Positions 10,840-21,889 are shown, numbered from the stretch's first letter. The stretch: 64,000 bases of DNA from Cladopsammia gracilis (GCA_022457155.1 JAJGOT010000201.1:655001-719000), one strand, 5' to 3'. The notes: a model not told the origin generated them from the sequence alone. Numbers and translations are program-made.

Positions 10840-11556
10840 CTGTCGTCTGTGATCGTCCGGGTGAGTGTAGTTCTGAAAAGAACTGTTGTTGGTGACAATG
10901 ACTGACGTTTCGACAACCTGAGCGGAAGTCATCTTCAGAGTCATGTGAATTGTGAATGGTCAGTTGACGGTATATACGTCTGGTTATAGCTGTCATTGGT
11001 CAGTTTAGCTGTGATGTTATTGGCTGTAGAGACTCAAGTCAGTGATAGGTGCGTTTCGATCCGTGTATTGTTAGTGTAATTTCTGTAGTCGTATTGTTAG
11101 TCAAATTCGTCAGTGAGTTCAGTCTATTGTTCGTCTGTTTTGTTGACAAGTCGTTTGTAAGCCGCTGGTAGCTGTTGGCATCTGTTCAGTGGTGACTGTT
11201 CTACTTTCTAGAGTGAGTCGTTTGTAGTAGTCCGTACTGTAGGTAACGCATTCGGCAGAGTCCCAGTCAATTCTGTGATTCGTGCGTAAATGGTGTTCAG
11301 CAATGTGATTGTTGATGTCACCATTTTTTGTCGCCCGTTTGTGTTCAGTCAGTCGTATGTTCAGATTCCTGCCAGTCTCACCGATGTAAGAGGCCTGGCA
11401 GTCGTAGCATTTGATCTTGTATACTGCTACTTGTCTGTCGTTAGGTTCGTCCTTGTCTTTAACGTTTGTGAGAAGTTGTCGTAAAGTAGTAATGGGTTTG
11501 TGAGCGACACGGATGTTGTAAGAGGAGATGCATGCAAGAATCAAACAAAATCGCAA
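10840..11556 (-). pseudogene. Penelope-like retroelement, 3' fragment with GIY-YIG endonuclease
   Basis: The minus-strand frame reads from 11556 and contains VYKIKCYDCQASYIGETGR, then HKRATKNGDINNHIAEHH and a WDSAECVTYSTDYYKR stretch. This is the C-terminal GIY-YIG endonuclease of Penelope-like elements, with the CxxC-YIGETGR arrangement of canonical members. After LTLES the frame shifts: the family's next block (NRCQQLP...) is readable in another frame up to about 11119, so a small deletion has broken the gene. The reverse transcriptase is missing, consistent with strong 5' truncation. About 180 bp downstream lies a hammerhead-like motif. PLEs are known to carry such ribozymes. Confidence 0.85.
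10899..10943 (-). ncRNA. Hammerhead-ribozyme-like motif of the Penelope-like element
   Basis: On the minus strand the order is TGACT (stem I 5'), CTGAAGA core, a GAC...GTC stem II with an inner CC/GG pair, GAAA, C, GTC cleavage triplet, AGTCA (stem I 3'). Stem I pairs over 5 bp. Stem III is only the self-complementary ACGT, so a monomer would be weak and a dimer is expected, as described for PLE hammerheads. The core fits CUGANGA...GAAA. Activity is inferred. Confidence 0.65.
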
Positions 11557-11559
11557 ATC

Positions 11560-13485
11560 TTCGGCAAAGCTGAAAAAAAATTAATTCGCTCTTCTTTTGC
11601 ATATAGATAGCCTATAGCAAGTATAAGAATGTCATGTAGTTTTTTCCTTGAAATATATTTTTGTTTCCGAGAAAAAAAGAGGAAAGTCGTTATCAACCCA
11701 GGACACAATTTGGCGATACAGGGTTGAATAAGTCATGATTCACTGGACTCGCGTATCAAAACTACTGCGCTAGAAAAAGCTGTCATGGTTCCAATTTGTT
11801 ACATAACTTGTCATAGTCTAAACACCATGATTTCATAAAAATTTGATTAATCTAAGTATTCAAGGGAAGTCAAAAGTTTATGGCTCACCCGTGCTCTGTA
11901 AAACGGTAGGCGAAAAACAACGATGATTTTGAGCATGTACCGTCGCATGTACCTTTGTTCAAAATTTCGTAATATTACGAATGAAAATACTAGAGTTGAC
12001 GATCTTTCAAAATATGTAAAGTTTAGTTTGGGGAAATGAATTTGGGATTTTTAAGAATTTGTTGAAAATCGCGAACGAAAGACATAAAATCACGCCATCT
12101 TGTGTATGCGTGACCAACAACAAAAGAAAAACGTTTTTAATTGAGAAATCTTGACAACTCTGACGCCAAAAAACAATAGAAATATACAAACCTTAACTTG
12201 GATATGACATTCTTGAATGTCCAAAGTGTTTCATTTTGCCGTCTGTTTTCATTCGTGAAGTTTATCATGAACAGTGAAACCCGTAGCCACGATCAAAAAC
12301 GCTTTACTTTTCACCGAATTATTCGTAGCTCTCTTTGCACTTTCGTACTCTTTATACTGTTGATATAATTCCCTCCCCCCCCCCCCCCCCCAATATTTCT
12401 GGCGGAAAACTGTAAAAGAGCTCACGACAAGAAAGCGAACTATTTCAAGCATGTGTTTCTAGTTTTCCATCGGCTTGCATATTCGCAAACCGTTTTGAGA
12501 CCATTTGCAAATAACGTCTCAAATTTGCATATCAGGCTGAGCAAGCGTTCGTGACAGTCACGGTTGGTACACAGGGTGGATATTAAGGTATTCTCAGTGG
12601 CCAAAATTCCACAATTTTTTTTCTTAAAGTTTGACGAGTGTTGTTCGGAAGTCTTCAATTAATACAGTTCGAAACAGGAAAGAGATCTCATGGGTTTTAA
12701 AATACAGTATTTTTTTACATGGGTGGGGTAGATCTTGTTTTCCATGTTAAGGTGTTTCCCTCCAGTTTCCATGCAGCCGCACCGACCATTTTTAAGCGGC
12801 CGTTTAACTAACTTTCCTTTATTGAATTAGTATGAAACTTACACAAAATATTGTAGAAAAGTTTGAAGTTTATAAGAGTGTAACAATTTTGTAAATCGGA
12901 TTTAAAATTGCGAAGATAAACGAGAAACATTGAAGTCGCTTGAGTCTAAATTCCGAGCGATTGCGATGGCATCTAGAAAAATCAAAACTATTACGATAAA
13001 CTATGACATATGATAAACAAAATATCTAAAAATTAGAAACTTTTGTCAAGCCGATTTTGAGTAAATCAGAAAAACATTTCGAATTTGTGATTTTGCAGTT
13101 GTATGAGCACATCAATAAGTTCCTCAATTAAGCTTATAAAAGTTTAATTTCTCAATCTCAAATTTACGCCAAAATGTGTGTTTAGAGTATGAGATGAAAC
13201 TATGAAAGTTTGAAAGCGTTTCTCGTTTTAGTTTTGGAGATTCGATTTTCTTTAGGAAACCATAGTTTTTTGACTGAGTCCTTGATATTGTAGTTTTAGC
13301 GCTTTTTTATATATTTCAAAAACCGCGAGATATATTTTTTTTAAAACTTTTATAGTCGTTTCTTTATAATATGAACAACATTGTCTCGAAGTTTCATCTT
13401 GATTGAAACATTGCAACATGGTCAAATAAAATAATAAAGTTCACCCAATTTGTGCTTTGATTGCACGGTTGAAGGCGCACAAAGA
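11560..13485. other. 1.9 kb without a recognised gene
   Basis: AT-rich intergenic sequence with no convincing coding stretch on either strand. It holds a C homopolymer at about 12373-12391 and the block around 12480-12600 with a partly duplicated gtctcaaatttgcat segment. No transposon ends were recognised. Confidence 0.5.
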
Positions 13486-13741
13486 CGCTTTAATTAACAA
13501 GAGGCTGCAAGCAGCCTACACTCATGCGCATGCGTACGAAAATTTTATGATATATTTTAAACATGATAAGATGTCCGATATGAAGAAGAGTTACTCCTTT
13601 CATTCAGTCATCGTTCCTGCAAACTGCGTTCTTTACTATTGAATGTTTTGTAAATGAAGGCTGTACCACAATGAAGCCACTGATTGTTTTACGTCTTATA
13701 TATACCTAACGTGAACATTAGTAATGTAAGTAGGGTTGTAG
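13486..13741 (+). repeat. Dispersed repeat A, left half (split by the 8,986 bp transposon)
   Basis: Contains gaagagttactcctttcatt and gaatgttttgtaaatgaagg, and ends agtagggttgtag. The same order appears uninterrupted at about 25735-26150. The right half continues after the transposon at 22734. Confidence 0.75.
13736..13741. repeat. Left target-site duplication TTGTAG
   Basis: Matches 22728-22733. The uninterrupted repeat at 25735-26150 has a single TTGTAG at the corresponding place. Confidence 0.9.
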
Positions 13742-13786
13742 TATGGTTGCCGTTTTGTTGCAATATTCAGTACAACCAAATTTTTA

Positions 13787-14012
13787 TTCAATAGACCAAA
13801 TTTTTATTCAATAAACCAAAATTATATTCAATAAACCAAATTTATATTCAATAAACCAATTTTTTATTCAATAAACCAATTTTATATTCAATAAACCAAA
13901 TTTATATTCAATAAACCAAATTTATATTCAATAGACCAAATTTATATTCAATAAAACCAATTTGTATTCAATAAAACCAATTTATATTCAATTCAACCAA
14001 AACCAATTTATA
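13787..14012 (+). repeat. Left subterminal array of about 12 AT-rich 20 bp units
   Basis: Units read roughly ATTCAATAAACCAAATTTAT with small variants (AATAGACC, AATAAAACC). The array follows the 45 bp terminal block. The mirror array lies at 21172-21379 plus 22538-22695. Such arrays at both ends are typical transposase-binding or spacing sequence; here that role is inference. Confidence 0.85.
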
Positions 14013-14087
14013 TTCAATAATTTCTGCGGTCCAATGCAGTCAGCGGAGTTCCGCTTGTTTAACCACGCGGTATTAACCAACATGGCG
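14013..14087 (+). promoter_or_regulatory. Left copy of the shared inward leader and start codon
   Basis: About 70 bp including tttctgcggtccaatgcagt, the cagcggagttccgcttg hairpin and accaacATGGC. It is repeated in inverted orientation at 21103-21175 in front of the HECT gene. It therefore gives both convergent genes the same 5' leader and ATG context. A promoter role is inferred. Confidence 0.65.
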
Positions 14088-15568
14088 GCTGAAACATCCA
14101 CTTGGCCGGTGGTTTTTCTCTCTATGGAATCCCTTTTATCGCAACTCGAAATTCAGTTAAGTGATCAAGATTTGGTATACCATGAGGCAGCTCTTCTGTT
14201 GAATAGATTGGAGACTGCTGTTAATGTTTTACGGTCCCTGGTCGACCTTTGCATAACAGATGGAACTGATGATCATCAATTGTCAATCTTGCGGGAACTA
14301 TGTAACATGTTCAACCAAATTCATATTTTTTGGTCCCACAAAGTTATTGGGATGCGTCGCAATACCGTAAGTTTACCAGACTTCGGAAGACGGGAAAGAA
14401 ATCTCACTGGAAACCCAGGACGCCCTTCATTCATAATTCCGCGAGCAGTTATAGAAAACTTGCGCGCAAGTGGTTTTTATAGCCGGACAGAGATTGCTCG
14501 CATGCTTCAGGTGTCGCGATGGACAATTTACAGGAGGGCGAGAGAGTACGACTTTCAGGATGTTGGGCGATTTTCAGATCTTTCTGACGAGGAACTTGAT
14601 TCCTTGATGAGAGGATACATTTCGCGACACGGTAATACGACTGGAGAGTCGTACCTCATAGGTTACATCAGGTCTCTTAATTTGAAAGTGCAAAGGGACA
14701 GAATAAGGGAATCTCTAACACGGGTAGATCCTAGAAACACAGCACTGAGGTGGGCGTGTGTCATTACACGTAGGGTATACAGTGTTCCAGGACCTAATTC
14801 ACTGTGGCACATTGACGGCCATCATTGCATCATTCGTTGGAAATTTGTTGTGCATGGCTGCATAGATGGCTTTTCCAGACGCATCATGTATCTCTTCGTA
14901 GCAGACAACAACTATGCTCAAACAGTTGCTACAGTGTTTCAGTGTGCAGCCCAAGAATTCGGTTGGCCATCCCGTGTTAGGGGGGACTATGGCGGTGAAA
15001 ATGTGGAAGTTGCATCATTAATGATTGCCGTAAGAGGGGATAACAGAGGCAGTTTCATTGCAGGCTCCTCCGCTAGGAATCAACGTATAGAAAGACTCTG
15101 GAGAGAAGTATTTAGATGTAGCCTTTTTCTGTTTTATTGTGTTTTCCATTCACTCGAGGACAGTGGACATCTTGATATAGAAAATGAAGTGCACATGATT
15201 GTTTTACACTATGTCTTTTTACCAAGAATTAATTTTGCCTTGCAAGAGTTTGCCGGGGCTTTCAACCTACGCCCCATGCGCACAGAGCGTAATTGGAGTC
15301 CAATCCAAACAACGCCAGGCAAACAGCACTGAGAGACCCAGCTGTTGATGACGAAGAACCAGACAACCTAGAGTTTTTTGGAGTAGATCGTGATGGCCCT
15401 GTCCCCCCTGAAGAAACCTCCCAAGTAGAAGTGGTACCTCCACATTGTCCCCTTTCACAAGATAGTTCACTGTTATTACAGCAGAATGTGGATCCATTAA
15501 GAGATTCAGATTTCTTTGGGATAGATATTTATTTACATGCTCTCTCCTTAGTTTTAAGAAACCAGTAA
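14082..15568 (+). pseudogene. rve/DDE transposase with a 3' frameshift
   Basis: From the ATG at 14082 (the last base block of the terminal repeat) the frame runs 416 codons to 15332. Residues 113-157 form a helix-turn-helix ([28 protein letters not shown]). The catalytic core follows: D245 in LWHIDGHH, D302 in RGDYGGENV and E337 in [11 protein letters not shown], 34 residues after the second D. This is the retroviral-integrase/IS3 (rve) fold that inserts DNA. After NWSP (about 15300) the frame ends early in TPGKQH. The continuing, acidic protein-like C-terminus ([18 protein letters not shown]...) is in the next frame to 15568, so one small indel near 15300-15345 has broken the gene. All three catalytic acids survive. 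An intron at the break is less likely because no splice pair is evident. Confidence 0.85.
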
Positions 15569-16374
15569 AAACAAAGAAGTAACACTTCCAAGGCTTAGGG
15601 TGTATCCCTTAAAACTTAGTTGATTATTTTCTTTATTATCATCACTTGTTTGTATTGATATTAGACGCTGACAGGGTTAACTGTTTAGTTGAGAGGTCAT
15701 AAATATGAAAGCAATCCTTTTATTTGCCTTTAAGTAACAACAATAATACTAATCATTCCACTGAGTGTAAATCTAAACTCAATTAACCTTAAAGGGACAC
15801 CTTCAATCAGTGTGCTTTGCAACATTTTCTGTAATACAGATATTGCTAAACTCGCGAGTGTCTTTGTTCATCAGATTCTATCTTTGCAATCTTTAAGGCT
15901 GGCTGTATAAGCTATCTATTTAAAGTTGTTTAAGTTTTCATAATTTGATTTCTTTGTCCATTCTGGTTGTGAAATTTCAACTAAAGAAAGAAAAACAATA
16001 ATAGATGCGCACAAAGGACAGTGGTTGAAGGAGTCCCTTTAACTCATATGCATATAAAGCCATTTAAATTTGAATGGATATGTAACAACTGTAAGACGTA
16101 ATGGTAGTTCGGAACTACATGTACTGTTACCTAGAAGACTAAACATTAGTTTTTTAAACTGTCTTTAAAAATGAACATATACAGCAAGAACTGATATCAA
16201 AACTGTATTTCAACATATACAGAAAGTCATAGTCTCAAGTCACCAATCCAGTTAGTGTTGCATGGGATGGGCCTCAAGTCATAACCAAAGAAAATATGAA
16301 ATATATGAAAACTAACAAATAACAATTTAATGAATCTCTTGAGTGGGTGAGCTGGGGTAGCTTACATTTCGCAA
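15569..16374. other. Convergent 3' region between transposase and HECT genes
   Basis: AT-rich, non-coding, about 0.8 kb, inside the transposon. It presumably holds the 3' untranslated regions and poly(A) signals of both convergent genes. I cannot assign a specific signal. Confidence 0.5.
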
Positions 16375-16616
16375 TTAGATATTTCCAAAGCCTTGGTATC
16401 CTGAGTTCATCGCATGCTTAAACTCTCTGTAAAACTCCTCAAACGTCAGATGTGCTAAAGGCAACTTCAGTTTGAGAAGGCAGGTCTCGGCATAAAACGT
16501 ACTAGCTCCATCACTGTCATATATCAACTCTACCCTCTCCTCTAGTCCCAGAGGGGGGATGCTGTCACGTGCAGTTGCAAACATCAACACTTGCTGCATC
16601 CCTGTTGCTTTCTGTT
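16375..16616 (-). CDS. HECT gene exon 5 (C-lobe with catalytic Cys)
   Basis: The acceptor is tttttacag before 16616. The first two bases complete a Glu codon begun in exon 4, giving EQKATGMQQVLMF. The stop is TAA at 16377-16375. It carries the HECT signature TCLLKLKLPL. Confidence 0.85.
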
Positions 16617-16846
16617 CTGTAAAAAGATTGGTTTCATGTAAAGAGATGATATAGTTATTACAAGTAGGATGTTTATAGAGTGAAGCTTTGCATCAATATT
16701 TAACCAAGGCAACATGACGATTGTGATTCCTCCTCCCCTCCCCTTTCTCAATTTTCCATCCCTGAGATTTCTGTCTTTCAGTCAAACTTCATACTCGCAT
16801 GAATGAGTGTTGCCAAGCTTTGCTAAAACAAATTGTAAATTCTTAC

Positions 16847-17237
16847 CATCATACATAGCATCTAGGCTCTGTAGAAAAAAGGTCCTCGCTCTTTCCTTCT
16901 CTTCAATTGCTTCTTCTTTGTTAACGTTTTTAAAGACTTTGTTGATCAATATGTTTGGGGTAAGATCTTCTTTTGATTTAACAAAGTAAACTTTCATTAG
17001 CTCGGTGTGCTTATGAATAAGAGAAAGGACACCAAGGGACTCCAATCCTTTACGAAGCTGGTCCAAAGCCACCTTTCGCTTCGTCAAGACTTCATGTAAC
17101 AGGAGATTCATGGTAGCGTATCCTTTGCTTTGGAGACTGATATCTTTTACCCAACCAGAAGCACTAAGGATCTCATGAACAGCAGGATTATTCTCCATGA
17201 AGCATTTGAGCTCTTGGTCAGTTGTTATCTTATCAAA
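16847..17237 (-). CDS. HECT gene exon 4
   Basis: The acceptor is a T-run plus TAG before 17237 and the donor is GTAAGAAT after 16847. It encodes 130 residues (FDKITTDQEL...AMYD), helical and charged, linking the N- and C-lobes of the HECT domain. Confidence 0.85.
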
Positions 17238-17524
17238 CTAAAAAAAAATATCAGTATCAAAAGTTCCTTATAATGCAATTTAATTTTCATTTATTCATCA
17301 CTTAATTTTCAAACAAATTGAAAATTAGGTGTTGCAAAATTTCCCTACAAGGATGCAGGATACTTTTCCTGATTTTTGTTGTATCAGCAGTGTTGTGCAA
17401 TATGATGCATTTGTCATGTGACCTGGAACAACTTATCTCATTAGCTTATTCAAAAGGTCCATTTATCAAAGAGAGATATCTTAACTCATGGGCCAGTAAT
17501 CCTGTTCAGTGAGTTCAATATCAC

Positions 17525-17570
17525 ACACTGTTTTCTTTAATTGTTGTTGTTGTTGTTGTTGTTGTTTTTG
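17525..17570. repeat. (TTG)n microsatellite in intron
   Basis: A run of about ten TTG units in the intron between HECT exons 3 and 4. Confidence 0.8.
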
Positions 17571-17947
17571 GTTATTTTCAAACAGATCTATATTAAATTA
17601 TATCTAGTCAGAGCATGTTTGTTGACATTGCTTGTTACCTTAAATCGATACTTCGGAAAGAAAGGTGTTATTGATAAACCCTCTCCACAAACTTGCTGCT
17701 GATTCAGTGTTTTTTAACCCAGGAAATGCAAATGAGGCCTACACATTGAAATGAGAAAACTAAAGGAGATTCACCACTAACTGGTTGTAAGAGTGTTATG
17801 TTACTGTATAGGACATCTCTGTTAGGAGATGACATTAGCAAAATCAATAACCACATGAAAGCTCCCTATGGTTCGTATTGATATGCGTTTCTTTTCATAC
17901 AAATGTACTAAAGGGTGGCTGCAAGAAGGTTAAAGTATTTTCCAATC

Positions 17948-18210
17948 CTAGGGAATAGAGAAGCCAGATGGCTCATCAGTGCCTGTGCATAACTCCAGTT
18001 TTCGTAGGATGAAGTGAATAGGAGTATTGCTGGATGGGATGCTGGTCGATCTCAGGTTATCCAGACCACTTCCCCTCCTCCCCAGCATTTTTGTCAGGTT
18101 GCCCCAACAATTCACCGGTACCAAATTACTCGTGGGTGGAGAGAGGCACTGAGGGTAAGATGTCTTACCCAAGAACACAACTGATGTCGCTTTAAGCTGT
18201 TTCATTTAGG
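17948..18210. repeat. Probable interspersed repeat in the HECT gene intron
   Basis: A dense, GC-richer block in an AT-rich intron. It includes a tcttacccaagaacacaact segment that looks like the conserved tail found in many SINE/LINE-derived repeats. There is no second copy in the window, so the call is weak. Confidence 0.3.
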
Positions 18211-18606
18211 CAGAGCGTGAGAAAAAGGGCTGAAAAAAGGCCTCTCGACCCATACATGTAGTCCAATGCACTAAAAAGGAAGGAAACGTCTGCTTTTGCC
18301 TAAAAACAATAAATCATAAAAAATAATTCATTCATCATCCCAATCTCTGGAATTTCCCTTATTTTCATGAATTTTTTTTACAAAGCGAATTAAACGACCA
18401 TTAAAAATGGCAGAACATACCAACACATATGATGACACACATCACCAAACAAAATACAACATAGTTTGTTGTTTGAAGGAAATGAATTGTGACGTGGTCT
18501 TCATTCTACAAGGATCACAAATGTAAGTTGATATCTTCATTCAAAAGCACAGGCAACCTTCTTGCACTCACCCCTATAGAAGTGATACTATTGGTTTTAC
18601 TGTTAC

Positions 18607-19127
18607 CTCGGAAATAAAAAGTCGTAGCTCATAGTCTGGGACATCTAACACAGAACACAAGCTTCCAGCTTAATCAAGATCACCTGTGGCTATATAGGCG
18701 TAAACAGCAGGGCTGAGGCAGGGAATGCCAATGTCATGATGCACGATCATGTAACTAATCATTTTCCCACTTAATCCAAAAATGTTTGATTGAATAGCTG
18801 ATGAGTTGTATATTGGAACACATCTGTCTGAGCAACCCTCAAATAAGGCTGCTTCTTGAGAGAAGATGGCTTTGGCAAGAAGAGTGGAATATTCCAGCCT
18901 CACGCCTCTAGCATCCAAACCAGCTTCCCCAGAAAATCGTATGCGTAGACCATACCGCAAATCAAATGCAGGGTTCTTGAAAGTAATAATGCCGTCCTCC
19001 CAGAGTGTTTCTCTATCGACGTTCACGCGATTTACATTTGCAGTGGATATGTTTTTCTGGCGATGATTGGCCATCAAATCACTCAAACTTTGTTCTTCAG
19101 TACCAGTACTTTCACATGCATTGTCAC
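18607..19127 (-). pseudogene. HECT gene exon 3 with in-frame TAA
   Basis: The frame runs from about 19127 (GDNACESTGTEEQSLSD...) to the donor GTAACA after 18607. After ATGDLD there is TAA (18672-18670). The frame then continues sensibly as AGSLCSVLDVPDYELRLF to the donor, which shows the stop is a point mutation inside an otherwise open exon. The acceptor choice (19127 or a few codons downstream) is uncertain. Confidence 0.8.
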
Positions 19128-19729
19128 CTTACACAACATTTTAAAAATCCACTATGACAATTTAACTTTGTAATTAGGTTTTTCTAAATAGTTTAACTAA
19201 GGATTTACAAGTTTTGCATCACCATGGTGTATATAAATAAGGATTCTTAATGTATTACAGTGTCTCCACTAATTGCTATTTTAAAGATGACACTTAAAGA
19301 CAATAGTTGTCATTGTGTATAGAACAACATAACATTTCAGCGTCTTATTTTCATTTTAAAACAAGTTTGCATTAGGCCAGGGTTTTGTCAAAACTATGAA
19401 ACAATTCAGTCAATTTTGTTTTTGTGTCCCATTAGACCAATCAGATATAATAACCATTCAGTCAGTTAACATTCACACACTATTGGTTAACTAGTAAGCA
19501 AAGTAACACAAAATGCATTGATGGCTAAGATGGAACCACAATAATGGTACCAAAAATTAAAACACAAAGAGTGTTAGCAGTCATGGCACACTGGCAGCCA
19601 CAACTGTTTTGGCCATGTTCAATGTGCCCTATCAACATCAACATACTATACATAACACTTGGTCCCTAAAATAGAAATGATAGAAAGATGCCTGTCTGAC
19701 ACCAAATTTATTTACTTATTCACTCCTTG

Positions 19730-19860
19730 TTGGTCTAGCCTGCGTACATCCGTCCACTCCCCTCAAGAAAAATCGGGTAGGGACGTCTGTGTGTTAGCGT
19801 CGTTAATCGAGGCCATAATAACATTAATTGAAATCCACCTAATTTTCAACAGTGTTACAA
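19730..19860 (+). repeat. Dispersed repeat C (partner at 26440-26580)
   Basis: Shares tagcctg, cctcccctcaagaaaaatcggg-like and cgtctgtgt blocks with 26440-26580. It lies in the intron between HECT exons 2 and 3. Confidence 0.5.
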
Positions 19861-19996
19861 CTATTGAAAGAATATGTCCCAGGGTAGAGGCAGTTGATCA
19901 CCTAATATTGGTCATTATGGGGAGGGGTGGGGGTGATCTTGAACTTCTGATATGATCGCCTGCCTTGATATTACCACTGATTTTTTTACCAACCTC

Positions 19997-20917
19997 CAAG
20001 GCCAATGGTATCCCCATCTCCAAGGATTTCGTCAATTGAATCTTGAAGTGTTATATGATTTCTCCTGACCTCGGCCAAATATGAGGCATTATAATTTGGG
20101 AACATTGCACTTAGGGTTTGAATGTCCTTGTCATCATCATTATCAACAACAAGTGATGACTGCTGACTTGATCCTGCTCTTGGTAAGTTGATTCCAGAGC
20201 TTCCTGAACTGCAGCCAGCTTGTGGCATTGACATATTTACATGTACCTGTGAGGAGGTAGATGCCTCTGGGGAAACTAAAACAGAACTTGTGCATGTAGA
20301 TGAACTGGTGCATGTAGATGTTGCTCTCTGAGGTGGTGGTCCTATGGCTGCCTGGCTTTTTTCCAACCGGACATACAATTTCCCCTGACCTATGATTGCT
20401 TTTATTTGGGGAAAGTCCCACTTGTGTCCCTCCCTGCAGGCTGGAGTAGAAACAATTTTCCTTGAAATTTTAACAAAAGAGAAATCCGACGTTTTGATAC
20501 CGCTTATTCTAGAGCTGAAAACTTCCACTAATTTGGACCTTATATCTTCCTCTTTGTCATTGGTCATCAGATCTACTGTTCCGGTAAACAAGATGTCATC
20601 TTTTCCCAAAGCATAGTTAGGAATAGCGATTGGAATCTTCCCATCCTCATCCACAAAGTCCATGGGATCTGCATAGTCGACCACAACTACTTCTATAGTT
20701 TTCAATTCTGGTTGTTTTAGCTTTGCAATTGGCTTAGCATACTGATGACCAAGTCTTCTACGCTTTGGCTGCTGTGATAGCGAACCACAAACGGCATCTC
20801 CAACCATCAAGGCATTAGCCCGAAGTAGATCACGAGCTCGTCCCACAACACCGGCGATTCCAGTTGCAACTGAAATGCTGTGATTTGTGCTTGTTGTTGA
20901 ATACGGGACTGTCAAAC
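19997..20917 (-). CDS. HECT gene exon 2 (NLS and CUE domain)
   Basis: The acceptor is TTGGGCAG before 20917. One base from exon 1 plus GT makes a Gly codon, so exon 1 joins as SDSN-GLTVPYS. It encodes about 306 residues with PKRRRLG, a serine/threonine-rich linker (STCTSSSTCTSSV), and a terminal CUE-like domain with the diagnostic MFP. The donor is either GTTGGT or the GTAAAA a few bases on; phase favours the first. Confidence 0.8.
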
Positions 20918-21013
20918 CTGCCCAACATGGATAAGAATATCTCAATCCGGTGCACGCTTACGTTAAAGAATTTGGTGTCAAAAGATAAAGCGAAGTGAAA
21001 AATTCTTGCCTAC

Positions 21014-21107
21014 CGTTACTATCACTCCTGATGACAGCAACCCCTCTTCTAATTCCTCTTTCCACTGCTTGTTCTATTTCATTTAGCGTTGGAGTCTGTC
21101 CCGCCAT
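21014..21107 (-). CDS. HECT gene exon 1, starting in the terminal repeat
   Basis: ATG at 21107-21105 in ACCAACATGGC, the same context as the transposase start. It encodes 31 residues (MAGQTPTLNEIEQAVERG...) and ends at the donor GTAGGC after 21014. Confidence 0.8.
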
Positions 21108-21175
21108 GTTGGTTAATACCGCGTGGTTAAACAAGCGGAACTCCGCTGACTGCATTGGACCGCAGAAATTATTGA
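21103..21175 (-). promoter_or_regulatory. Right copy of the shared inward leader and start codon
   Basis: Inverted copy of 14013-14087, with the same hairpin and ATG context, placed directly before the HECT gene. Confidence 0.65.
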
Positions 21176-21379
21176 ATATAAATTGGTTTTGGTTGAATTG
21201 AATATAAATTGGTTTTATTGAATACAAATTGGTTTTATTGAATATAAATTTGGTCTATTGAATATAAATTTGGTTTATTGAATATAAATTTGGTTTATTG
21301 AATACAAATCGGTTTTATTGAATATAAATTTGGTTTATTGAATACAAATTTGGTTTATTGAATATAAATTTGGTTTATT
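21172..21379 (-). repeat. Right subterminal array, inner part
   Basis: About ten units of TGGTTTATTGAATATAAATT and variants, the mirror of the left array. It is interrupted at 21379/22538 by an insertion. Confidence 0.85.
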
Positions 21380-21849
21380 ACTCGTGGCGAAGCACACGAG
21401 TTATAAATCCGGCGTTGACTTTTCCTGTTTTTTTTTCGTGTCACATTAGCGCATGCAAATTTATGCACGCATATTTAAGTCTATATAGACGACTATATGG
21501 CTTTCGGCCATGAAATACATACCGTGAAATCTCTCCGTTTGTGTACTCGAGAAGCAAGATAAAGAACTACTGCGTACAACTGCACACTTTCAAGACAATT
21601 CAAGGCGTTCATGGATGGATAGTACCGTTTGATATTGTGTTCGCCGCTTATTCCTGTGGGATTTTTGCTCTGGCAAGTTCTGTGTTTTATATATTAAACT
21701 TGCCATTTGCTTAGCGATCGAGTTCCGAGTCGAGCTTAAGTGTCAGCTACTGAATTTAGTGAATACAGTGTAGTCTTACTTTTAAACCCGTGTATACGTG
21801 AAAGCATGATGAACAGGTTATCGGCAAGGGTGTTTAAATAAAATTCATT

Positions 21850-21889
21850 CTCTCACTCACTCACTCACTCACTCACTCACTCGCTCCTT
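21850..21889. repeat. (CTCA)n microsatellite
   Basis: About nine tandem TCAC units. Confidence 0.85.

Larger units (their letters stand above)
16375..21107 (-). pseudogene. CUE-HECT E3 ubiquitin-ligase-like gene of the transposon (5 exons, one in-frame stop)
   Basis: Exon 1 21107-21014 starts at the ATG in the right terminal repeat. Exon 2 runs 20917 to about 19997, exon 3 about 19127-18607, exon 4 17237-16847, exon 5 16616-16375. Phases match at 1/2, 3/4 and 4/5; the 2/3 join is uncertain. Exon 2 has an NLS-like PKRRRLG and, at about residues 295-335, a CUE/UBA-like motif (LSAMFPNYNASYL...IDEIL) that would bind ubiquitin. Exons 3-5 form a HECT domain: LRIRFSGEAGLDARGVRLEY and IPCLSPAVYAYIATGDLD in the N-lobe; IPPLGLEERVEL and the thioester cysteine in AETCLLKLKLPL in the C-lobe. 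HECT ligases accept ubiquitin from E2 on that cysteine and pass it to substrates. A TAA at 18672-18670, probably from CAA, interrupts exon 3. Without it the protein would be about 720 residues. It resembles G2E3-type HECT proteins. Confidence 0.8.

Noticed and set aside
13787..14012. CRISPR-like array of short repeats.
   Set aside because: The units are contiguous AT-rich satellites without unique spacers, in a eukaryotic transposon end.
15267..15497. Minus-strand frame overlapping the transposase end.
   Set aside because: Shadow of the transposase C-terminal coding region.
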